From the NCBI GenBank assembly GCA_937924675.1, contig CALEVL010000091.1, forward strand, positions 1 to 6,928: DNA of 6,928 nucleotides, written 5' to 3'. A model generated the notes under the pieces. The model made no database searches and was not told the DNA's origin. It saw only the letters and a program-made list of their open reading frames with translations. Of this stretch, positions 1 to 6,397 are shown one piece after another. Every line of letters begins with the position of its first letter. Positions within the stretch are counted from its first letter, which is position 1. Made by a program: the position numbers and the translations under genes. Source of the stretch: an uncultured Ignavibacteria bacterium (GTDB lineage: Bacteria; Bacteroidota; Ignavibacteria; Tepidaquicellales; Tepidaquicellaceae).

Positions 1-1380
1 CTTAATGCAAAAAATAATCTTAGCTTTCTCGGATTCTGGGCTACTGATAATATTGAGTTCGGAGAAAGAGATCCTGAAGACGAAACAGCAAATCCATTTG
101 AGAATGCTTTTGTTGACAGACAGTTTTACACGGCAGGACTTAATCATACATATTTGATCAAGAACGGATTCATTAGAAATGTATTCTCAGCTGTTGTTAC
201 CGACGGCGATACCCGGCAGAACAATGAGACCAATACAGGAGAGATCTACAAGAATAAATATGTAGAATCAGAAGTAACACTCAAGTCAGATCTTAGCAAG
301 AATGTTTCAAGATACTTCAGCATTGATGCAGGTGTAGGAGGTAAGCTTGTCAGATCCGATAACGACCTTTACAGTGAGCAGGATACAAGCGCAACAGGTT
401 TCATAATTCCTGAAGTCAATAGTAATAGTCTTATCAATTCATTCAAGCTGCATGGTTATGCAAATCTGACAACGAAGCTTTTTGATGACCGGCTGATCAT
501 CAATTCAGGAATACGGTATGATTACTTTGATTACATAACAAATCCGGGATCTGTATCACCGAGAATCGGAATAAGTTATAAGATATCACCGGTTACAAGC
601 CTGAATGCTTCTGCGGGAATTTTCCATCAGAACCCCGCATATATCTGGCTTGCAACTGAAGAATCAAATAAAGATCTCGATAACATCCGCGCAAATCATT
701 ACATCGCAGGTATCGATCACTTATTCAGCGCGGATATCAGAGCTACTGTCGAAGTCTATGAAAAGCAATATGACAACTACGCCGTAAGTGTTGACAATCC
801 AACCTACATTCTTGTCAACGGCGGTGCCGAATACGGTCCTAACTATGTGACGAGTGCTGTTAGCGAGGGAACTGGTACTGTCCGCGGATTCGATGTTTCC
901 TTGCAGAAGAAACTCAGCGGAAACGGTATATACGGCATGCTGAATTATTCATATATGAATTCGAAGTTCAAAGCGCTCGAAGGTGGTGAAGTTCCCGGAG
1001 CATTCGATCAGACTCATCAGCTTAATCTTACTGTTGGTTACCAGGTTGCTGATGACTGGCTTGTAGGTTTGAAGTATAAATATGCAACAGGCAAACCATA
1101 CACTCCGTATGATGTGGCCGCATCTGCGGCTGCAGGAAGAGGAGTTTATGATATGGAGCTTTACAACTCTGAAAGAACTCCTGATTACATGAGGATTGAT
1201 CTTCGCGTTGACAAAAGATTCAGTTTTAGCAATATCGGACTCGTCGCATATATAGAATTTCAGAATTTGTTTAACAGGGAAAACGTAAGCGAATATTATT
1301 GGGATGATGACAAAAATGAAGTTGGTGAAATTTTACACTGGGGATTCTTTCCTGTTGCCGGATTCAGCTTGCAGTTTTGA
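1..1380 (+). CDS. TonB-dependent outer-membrane receptor, C-terminal part (5' partial)
   Basis: The frame is open from the first base to the TGA at 1378-1380, giving 459 visible residues; the N-terminal signal peptide, any carboxypeptidase-like domain, TonB box and plug lie off the left edge. What remains looks like an outer-membrane beta-barrel: alternating polar/hydrophobic strands rich in Tyr, Asn, Gly and Asp (for example GMLNYSYMNSKF and WLVGLKYKYATGKPYTPYD), loops rich in Asp and Asn, and the late motif YMRIDLRVDKRF followed by QNLFNREN (about residues 421-428). The protein ends ...AGFSLQF; a terminal Phe is the classic signal for BAM-dependent barrel insertion. Members of this family use TonB-ExbB-ExbD energy to import siderophores, cobalamin, glycans or peptides. 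The substrate cannot be told from the barrel alone, and no SusD-like partner is visible. The gene converges on the membrane-protein gene downstream. Family call is firm, substrate unknown. Confidence 0.92.
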   Translation, partial: LNAKNNLSFLGFWATDNIEFGERDPEDETANPFENAFVDRQFYTAGLNHTYLIKNGFIRNVFSAVVTDGDTRQNNETNTGEIYKNKYVESEVTLKSDLSKNVSRYFSIDAGVGGKLVRSDNDLYSEQDTSATGFIIPEVNSNSLINSFKLHGYANLTTKLFDDRLIINSGIRYDYFDYITNPGSVSPRIGISYKISPVTSLNASAGIFHQNPAYIWLATEESNKDLDNIRANHYIAGIDHLFSADIRATVEVYEKQYDNYAVSVDNPTYILVNGGAEYGPNYVTSAVSEGTGTVRGFDVSLQKKLSGNGIYGMLNYSYMNSKFKALEGGEVPGAFDQTHQLNLTVGYQVADDWLVGLKYKYATGKPYTPYDVAASAAAGRGVYDMELYNSERTPDYMRIDLRVDKRFSFSNIGLVAYIEFQNLFNRENVSEYYWDDDKNEVGEILHWGFFPVAGFSLQF

Positions 1381-1386
1381 TGCCAA

Positions 1387-1420
1387 ATGGGTTCCGCTCC
1401 AAATCCGGCGCGGAACCCAT
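1387..1420. terminator. Bidirectional hairpin between convergent genes
   Basis: ATGGGTTCCGC (1387-1397) and GCGGAACCCAT (1410-1420) form a perfect 11-bp stem with a 12-nt loop. It begins six bases after the receptor stop codon and ends 17 bases before the stop codon of the converging membrane-protein gene. Position and symmetry suggest one terminator serving both strands. There is no run of T directly after the stem on either strand (on the plus strand only TTTTCT about 10 nt later), so it may be a weak intrinsic terminator or mainly an mRNA 3'-end stabiliser. Confidence 0.65.
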
Positions 1421-1437
1421 GCTTCAGTAATTTTCTG

Positions 1438-2169
1438 TTATGCAAATAGCAAATAAATCCCTCCCCCAACAATAAAGCTAATCACATTCATCAACACACT
1501 AAGTACAAGCGACTTGAAGAGGCTCATCCTTCCCTTCAAGAATCTGTAGAGCACATAACCTTCGAATGCTGTAACAATTGCTTCAAGTATTATAAGGGGA
1601 GTTCCGTAACCGGTGATGTTTGATGTGATCAGCCAAAGCAAAGGGTGCGTTATTAGATTTAGCATTCCAATTACGAAAAGATATTTCATCGGGACTTTTG
1701 CAAAGAAGAAAAAGATTCCGGCAACTATCAGCTCAAGTACCAAAGTTGCAAGCAAGGCAATGCTGTAGTTTGAATATGTTGTCTTGAATACCGGCGTAAC
1801 ATCAACGGCAGTATTTCCGGTGATCATGATTCTGTGGTAAGAATTCATACCGTTCTTTTTCATTTCCGGAGTTGTTACAACTCCGTTGCTGTATTTCAAT
1901 ATCAAACGGAATTCTTCCGGTATTGAGCGTATGATCTTTATTCTTTCCCTGCTGACAGCAGCAACATATACCGAACCTCTGTTCTGACTGCAGGAAGTAT
2001 CTTCTACTCCTGAATCATTTTTGTAAATGACACAGCATTCCAGCAAGGATGCCGTATCCGGTTTATCATATTCGATATCGATTTTTGCGTTGCTGTAAAA
2101 AGGTGATGCATCGGCAAGAGTGATTTGGCAGATGCAAAATAGCATGATAACGCACAGTAAGATTCTCAT
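1438..2169 (-). CDS. Uncharacterised membrane protein: signal peptide, periplasmic domain, four transmembrane helices
   Basis: I do not recognise the family with certainty. The 243-residue protein starts with a signal-peptide-like segment (residues 1 to about 19, MRILLCVIMLF..., possible cleavage after TLA). A soluble stretch follows, about residues 20-133, with cysteines at 45, 46 and 60 that could form a disulfide. Four hydrophobic helices come next, at about 134-157, 162-183, 189-210 and 215-242. Positive charges lie in the loops after helix 1 (AKVPMK) and after helix 3 (RFLKGRMSLFK), while the loop after helix 2 is uncharged. By the positive-inside rule the first domain is periplasmic and the C-terminus faces the periplasm. 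Polar residues sit inside the helices: E146, N171, H175 (in NLITHPLLW), E196 and E203. The ATG at 2167-2169 is chosen because the signal peptide starts there; no Shine-Dalgarno sequence is seen. The gene is probably transcribed alone, since the nrdJ terminator lies upstream. Transport, sensing or envelope roles are possible; none is shown. Confidence 0.85.
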   Translation of the reverse strand: MRILLCVIMLFCICQITLADASPFYSNAKIDIEYDKPDTASLLECCVIYKNDSGVEDTSCSQNRGSVYVAAVSRERIKIIRSIPEEFRLILKYSNGVVTTPEMKKNGMNSYHRIMITGNTAVDVTPVFKTTYSNYSIALLATLVLELIVAGIFFFFAKVPMKYLFVIGMLNLITHPLLWLITSNITGYGTPLIILEAIVTAFEGYVLYRFLKGRMSLFKSLVLSVLMNVISFIVGGGIYLLFA

Positions 2170-2199
2170 TCGAAGAAAATTTGCAAATTGTTTACTTTT

Positions 2200-2228
2200 A
2201 TTTTACGGTTTTGAATCGGTTAATTCAA
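2200..2228 (-). promoter_or_regulatory. Possible sigma-70-like promoter of the membrane-protein gene
   Basis: On the minus strand TTGAAT (2223-2228) is followed, after 17 bases, by TAAAAT (2200-2205), about 30 bases before the start codon. The -10 matches the TATAAT consensus at five of six positions and the -35 matches TTGACA at four. The -35 box is also one arm of a short inverted repeat (TTGAAT at 2211-2216, ATTCAA at 2223-2228), which could be an operator. The region is AT-rich, so a chance match is possible, and the promoter consensus of this organism is unknown. Confidence 0.35.
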
Positions 2229-2389
2229 TTGAAAGAAGCAGGTGCTTCACATCTAAGCATCTTTCACAAAATCGAAGAATATACTAGAAGCTTGGGTCTT
2301 AAATAACTTCAGAGAAAGTAGGAGATGAAGTTTTACGCACTAAATATCTCAATGCAACCGGCTGAGGCAGATCTTTGAAACAGTTTTTA

Positions 2390-2429
2390 AACACAAAAAG
2401 AAAAAGCCCTGTATTTTCATACAGGGCTT
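2390..2429 (-). terminator. Rho-independent terminator of nrdJ
   Basis: Read on the minus strand, AAGCCCTGTAT, a GAAA tetraloop and ATACAGGGCTT form a perfect 11-bp hairpin (2404-2429). It is followed at once by a T-rich tail, TTTCTTTTT, running towards 2395. It lies about 30 bases downstream of the nrdJ stop codon. The stem, stable tetraloop and U-tract make this a textbook intrinsic terminator, and it separates nrdJ transcription from the membrane-protein gene further on. Confidence 0.93.
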
Positions 2430-2458
2430 CGGTTTCCCACTTAATTTCTAATGTGATA

Positions 2459-5400
2459 TCATGAACAACCGCTTGTATCACCGCAGGTCATGCACTTGAG
2501 ACAGGTTCCATTCCTCACCATTGTAAGACTGCCGCATGAAGAACAAATATCTCCGGTATAACCTTTTAGCTTCGCCTCTTTTATCTTTTCAGCAGTTGAA
2601 TTAATGCCACTCACATGTGAAGATAGTTTTATCACTGTGGCAGCCGTCAAGGTAGTTGTCTTTTCTGCAGGCTTTGTGACTTTTGCCGGTTCTTCTACAA
2701 TTCTTTCGCTGAAAATTTCTTCATCATCAAAATCGGAATCTCCCTCAAGACTATTCAGTGCATCAATCGGTGATCTTTGATATTCCGAATTGTTCTCAAT
2801 GTGTGATAGATCGTTTCTGTTAAGATAAGTTACCGCAAGTTCTCGGAAGATATAGTCAATGATAGATGTGCTCATCTTAATATTCGGATTGCCAATCACT
2901 ATTCCGTTCGGCTCAAATCTCGTATAGACAAACGCATCTACAAATTCATCCAATGGAACACCGTGCTGAAGTCCGAGAGAAATTGCAATGGCAAAGCAGT
3001 TCATAAGACTCCTGAATGCCGCGCCCTCTTTGTGCATGTCAATGAATATCTCACCAAGCTGACCATTCTCGTATTCACCGGTTCTCAAATAAACTGAGTG
3101 AGTTCCAATCTTCGCCTTCTGTGTATATCCTTTTCTTCTGAACGGCAGTTTTCTTCTCTTGGCAATGTATCTGTGTATTATCCTCTCGGCAACTTTGACA
3201 ATGTCATTGGTTCTTGATACTTCCGCATTGACTTCGTCAGGATTGCTGACATCAATAGTGTCATCATCATTCACAGAGTTGAGCGGCTGTGAAAGTTTAG
3301 AACCATCCCTGTACAATGCATTTGCCTTTACTCCTAGTTTCCATGAAAGCATATATGCCTTCTTCATGTCATCTACTGTTGCATGATTCGGCAGATTGAT
3401 TGTCTTGGATATTGCTCCGGAAATGAACGGCTGTGCAGCAGCCATGATCTTAATGTGCGCATCTGCATGAATGTATCTTGTTCCCTTTCTTCCGCATCTG
3501 TTGGCGCAATCAAATATAGGATAATGTTCCTGTCTCAGATGCGGCGCGCCTTCGATTGTCATTGTTCCGCAAACATAATCATTGGCTTCTTCTATCTGCT
3601 CTTTTGTGAAACCAAGTTCCTTCAATACATTAAAACTTGGATCGTCAAGCTGTTCTTCAGAGAATCCAAGAGCGTTCTTGCAGAAGCCTGCGCCCAGTGT
3701 CCATTTATTGAATGTGAAGTTTATGTCAAATACAGACGGAAGGGACTTTTCAATTTTCGTTATTATCTCTTTGGTGAAGCCTTTTTCAGTAAGTGTCTGA
3801 GCATTTATATGAGGACATCCGATCAATGAACCGTGACCTTTCGTGTACTTAATCATTTCATCAATTTCCTTTTCGCTGTATCCAAGATTTCTCAATGCAG
3901 GTGGAACAGATTCATTTATGATCTTGAAATATCCGCCTCCGGCAAGTTTCTTGAATTTGACCAAAGCAAAATCAGGTTCGACACCTGTTGTGTCGCAATC
4001 CATGAGAAGTCCGATAGTTCCCGTAGGAGCAATGACAGTTACCTGAGCATTTCTGAAGCCGTTTGCTTCTCCTAAAACAAGTGCCCTGTCCGCTTCCTCA
4101 ATTGCTGACTCGAGCAGATCTTCGGGACAATGCTTTTTCGTTATTCCCATCGGGAAGATTGTAAGACCTTCATACTCGCTGTTATTGGAATTGTGAACGG
4201 CTCTCTTATGATTTCTGATAACACGAAGCATGTTCTCTTCATTCTCGGCGTATCTCATAAACGGACCTAATTCACCTGCCATCTCAGCAGATGTTGCATA
4301 TGAGCCCATGTGAAGAATCGCCGTAAGCGCACCTGTAGTTGCAAGCGCCTCCGGAGAATCATAAGGAATACCCTGAACCATCAGCAAAGCTCCTAGATTC
4401 GCATAACCGAGTCCGAGTGTCCTGTACTCGTATGAAAGCTTTGCAATGTTCTTTGAAGGAAACTGAGCCATAAGCACGCTTATCTCAAGTACAATTGTCC
4501 ATAGTCTGGTTGCATGTTTGTAACCTTCCAAGTTGAACTTATTACTTTTCAGATCATAAAACTTCATCAGATTAAGCGATGCAAGATTGCATGCTGTATC
4601 ATCAAGAAACATATACTCTGAACATGGATTAGATGCCTTGATCTCACCGCCGGCAGGACAAGTATGCCACTCGTTGATCGTAGTATGAAACTGAATTCCG
4701 GGATCAGCGCATGACCATGTTGCGTATGAGATCTGTTCCCACAATTCATTTGCCTTCATTGTCTTGCATGGCTTTGGCAACCGTCCTTCTTTTGATGCTT
4801 TTGAGAGTTCGGTTCTCCAATAGAGATTCCACTCACCGTCATTTTCTACTGCTTCCATGAATCCGTTTGTTGCTCTTATACTGTTGTTTGAGTTCTGTCC
4901 GGACACAGTAACATAAGCTTCGGAATTCCAATCAGTATCATATTCAGGAAAATCGATTTCCTTATATCCGAGTCTTGCAAGCTGTATCACACGTTCAATA
5001 TAGTTCTCCGGTGTGTGTGCCTTTCGTGCATCGGATATTGACTGGGCAAGATACTTGTTTGTTCTTCTGTCGAATCCGTCATTTTCAGGATGAACGGAAT
5101 GACATGCCTTCATGATCCTGTTGAGATGCAGATTCAGAAGTTTGGAGCCTGCTACAAGAGCTGCCACTTTCTGCTCTTCAACTACTTTCCAGTTAACATA
5201 ATCTTCAATGTCGGGATGATCCAGATCAAGTGTGACCATCTTTGCAGCGCGTCTTGTTGTTCCGCCTGATTTGATCGCTCCCGCGCTTCTGTCACCTATC
5301 CTGAGAAATGACATAAGACCTGATGATCTTCCGCCTCCGCTTAACGGCTCGTTTCCGCCCCGAAGATTGGAAAAGTTGGAACCTGTGCCTGACCCGTACT

Positions 5401-6076
5401 TGAATAGTCTTGCTTCTCTGACCCAAAGATCCATGATGCCGCCTTCATTGACAAGATCATCTGTGAGCGACTGAATAAAGCATGCATGCGGCTGAGGATG
5501 TGTATAAGCATCCCTTGAAGTTGTAAGCTTTTCCGTTATCGGGTCCACATAAAAATGTCCCTGTGAAGGTCCTGTGATTCCATAAGCCCAGTTAAGTCCG
5601 GTATTGAACCACTGAGGTGAATTTGGAGCTGCAAACTGCATAGCAAGCATGTAGCAAAGTTCTTCGTAGAAATTCTTTGCATCTTCCTCACTGCCAAAAT
5701 ATTTGTGCTTCCATCCCCAGTAAGTCCAGCAGCCGGCCAACCTTGAAAATACCTGTCTCGAATCAGACTCAGATGTATGTCTTTCCTCATCCGCAATTTC
5801 CCTTAACTTGTCCGTATCAGGCTCAGACCTTTGAAGCCATCCGGGAACACCTTCTTCTTCAACTTTCTTAAGATATAAAGGTACTCCTGCTTTCCTGAAA
5901 TATTTTTGTGCAATGATATCGGTAGCCACCTGCGACCAATGTGCAGGAACTTCTATATCATTCATTTCAAAAACTATTGAACCGTCAGGATTACGGATTA
6001 CTGATGAGCGGGTGTCAAACTCGATTGAGTCAAAAGCAGATTCTCCTTTTTTTACAAAGAGTCTGTCAATTTTCAT
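2459..6076 (-). CDS. nrdJ: Adenosylcobalamin-dependent (class II) ribonucleotide reductase, intact
   Basis: This cytoplasmic enzyme reduces ribonucleotides to deoxyribonucleotides, using a thiyl radical made by homolysis of adenosylcobalamin, so it needs neither oxygen nor a separate radical subunit. The 1205 residues match the long NrdJ type. Seen in order: SPQWFNTG (153-160); HACF with the first redox cysteine C199; the glycine-rich segment KYGSGTGSNFSNLRGG (226-241); NPCSE (483-487) with the radical-site C485 and catalytic E487; DDTACNLASLNL with the second redox cysteine C496; and APTGTIG (683-689), a substrate-phosphate loop. A TSCPD-like domain lies at about 985-1090. An acidic then Ala/Thr-rich linker (about 1095-1165) leads to a cysteine-rich tail with C1178, C1181, C1192, C1195, C1198 and C1204. 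The tail looks like a zinc ribbon plus a thioredoxin-facing cysteine pair. No catalytic residue is missing. The ATG at 6074-6076 is the first possible start, because in-frame TAG and TAA codons precede it directly. The gene has its own terminator and diverges from the PhzF-like gene. Confidence 0.98.
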   Translation of the reverse strand: MKIDRLFVKKGESAFDSIEFDTRSSVIRNPDGSIVFEMNDIEVPAHWSQVATDIIAQKYFRKAGVPLYLKKVEEEGVPGWLQRSEPDTDKLREIADEERHTSESDSRQVFSRLAGCWTYWGWKHKYFGSEEDAKNFYEELCYMLAMQFAAPNSPQWFNTGLNWAYGITGPSQGHFYVDPITEKLTTSRDAYTHPQPHACFIQSLTDDLVNEGGIMDLWVREARLFKYGSGTGSNFSNLRGGNEPLSGGGRSSGLMSFLRIGDRSAGAIKSGGTTRRAAKMVTLDLDHPDIEDYVNWKVVEEQKVAALVAGSKLLNLHLNRIMKACHSVHPENDGFDRRTNKYLAQSISDARKAHTPENYIERVIQLARLGYKEIDFPEYDTDWNSEAYVTVSGQNSNNSIRATNGFMEAVENDGEWNLYWRTELSKASKEGRLPKPCKTMKANELWEQISYATWSCADPGIQFHTTINEWHTCPAGGEIKASNPCSEYMFLDDTACNLASLNLMKFYDLKSNKFNLEGYKHATRLWTIVLEISVLMAQFPSKNIAKLSYEYRTLGLGYANLGALLMVQGIPYDSPEALATTGALTAILHMGSYATSAEMAGELGPFMRYAENEENMLRVIRNHKRAVHNSNNSEYEGLTIFPMGITKKHCPEDLLESAIEEADRALVLGEANGFRNAQVTVIAPTGTIGLLMDCDTTGVEPDFALVKFKKLAGGGYFKIINESVPPALRNLGYSEKEIDEMIKYTKGHGSLIGCPHINAQTLTEKGFTKEIITKIEKSLPSVFDINFTFNKWTLGAGFCKNALGFSEEQLDDPSFNVLKELGFTKEQIEEANDYVCGTMTIEGAPHLRQEHYPIFDCANRCGRKGTRYIHADAHIKIMAAAQPFISGAISKTINLPNHATVDDMKKAYMLSWKLGVKANALYRDGSKLSQPLNSVNDDDTIDVSNPDEVNAEVSRTNDIVKVAERIIHRYIAKRRKLPFRRKGYTQKAKIGTHSVYLRTGEYENGQLGEIFIDMHKEGAAFRSLMNCFAIAISLGLQHGVPLDEFVDAFVYTRFEPNGIVIGNPNIKMSTSIIDYIFRELAVTYLNRNDLSHIENNSEYQRSPIDALNSLEGDSDFDDEEIFSERIVEEPAKVTKPAEKTTTLTAATVIKLSSHVSGINSTAEKIKEAKLKGYTGDICSSCGSLTMVRNGTCLKCMTCGDTSGCS

Positions 6077-6099
6077 TTACTAAAATTTATCCGGTTAAT

Positions 6100-6192
6100 G
6101 ACTAATTGTTTCTTAGAAAATTCTTCCTGTAGTTTCATTAGGGTGGTGAATACTGCGTCAGAAAATTTTAAATAAAATTAGACTAATTGTTT
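6100..6192. repeat. Exact 12-bp direct repeat upstream of nrdJ
   Basis: GACTAATTGTTT occurs at 6100-6111 and again at 6181-6192, 81 bases apart. A second word, TCAGAAAATTT, occurs at 6158-6168 and 6210-6220, with a near copy TTAGAAAATT at 6113-6122 next to the first 12-mer. The pattern could be paired regulator-binding sites for nrdJ or traces of a local duplication. The second word is AT-rich and could recur by chance; the 12-mer is less likely to. Function is unknown. Confidence 0.5.
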
Positions 6193-6228
6193 TATAAATG
6201 CAAACGCCTTCAGAAAATTTCACTATTG

Positions 6229-6258
6229 ATTTTAAGAAAAATTTGACTTCCCGTTCAA
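6229..6258 (-). promoter_or_regulatory. Possible nrdJ promoter
   Basis: On the minus strand TTGAAC (6253-6258) precedes TAAAAT (6229-6234) by 18 bases. The elements resemble the possible promoter of the membrane-protein gene (TTGAAT, 17 bases, TAAAAT). Transcription would start near 6222 and give a leader of about 145 bases that contains the short direct repeats. The surroundings are extremely AT-rich, so such matches arise easily; this is a weak candidate. Confidence 0.27.
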
Positions 6259-6357
6259 TTCACATTTTTCATTCAAAAAAATTTTGAGCTTAGCGCCTTC
6301 CGGCTTCGCGGTTTATCTTGTCAAACCTCCGAAATCCCTTGCCACTGCGGGTTTGCG

Positions 6358-6374
6358 GCAATTATGTCAATTGC
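6358..6374. repeat. Short inverted repeat upstream of the PhzF-like gene
   Basis: GCAATT (6358-6363) and AATTGC (6369-6374) are perfect inverted copies separated by ATGTC, ending 23 bases before the start codon. The size and position suit a dimeric repressor operator, but no regulator gene is nearby and a 6-bp arm can occur by chance. Confidence 0.3.
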
Positions 6375-6397
6375 TTCTTCCGGGTTAATTGTATACT

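Larger units (their letters stand above)
6077..6397. other. Divergent intergenic region between nrdJ and the PhzF-like gene
   Basis: These 321 bases hold no gene that I can support. The nrdJ-proximal part (about 6077-6286) is very AT-rich; bases 6161-6280 are only about 22% G+C by hand count. It carries short direct repeats and a possible nrdJ promoter. The PhzF-proximal part contains a sharply GC-richer block (6291-6360, about 57% G+C) and then an inverted repeat (6358-6374). I looked for a cobalamin riboswitch, which often controls B12-linked genes, and for an NrdR-box pair, which often controls ribonucleotide reductases. Neither is recognisable. Neither flanking start codon has a clear Shine-Dalgarno sequence. 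Confidence 0.8.

Noticed and set aside
154..1380. A TTG at 154 as the start of the receptor gene
   Set aside because: The same frame is open from base 1 and already reads as barrel sequence, so the gene simply enters from the left edge.
2324..2379. AGGAG followed by ATG and a 17-codon plus-strand frame (MKFYALNISMQPAEADL)
   Set aside because: The purine run directly abuts the ATG, so it cannot act as a properly spaced ribosome-binding site. The frame is very short and has no other support.
2299..2481. A 60-codon minus-strand reading frame overlapping the end of nrdJ
   Set aside because: It starts inside nrdJ, runs through the strong terminator hairpin and has no family-like N-terminus. Only its 3' part is kept, as an unexplained stretch.
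3383..3829. A 148-codon plus-strand reading frame, and other plus-strand frames within 3159-5871
   Set aside because: They lie antisense to the intact, motif-rich nrdJ gene and have no recognisable domains; they are shadow frames.
6341..6347. GCCACTG following AAATCCC, resembling the core words of a cobalamin riboswitch
   Set aside because: It is on the plus strand, facing the PhzF-like gene rather than nrdJ. No B12 box or surrounding helices are visible, so it is treated as chance.
6371..6397. TTGCTT-15-TATACT as a promoter for the PhzF-like gene
   Set aside because: The -10-like box touches the ATG, so transcription would begin after the start codon and lose the N-terminal family signature. 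The 15-base spacer is also short.
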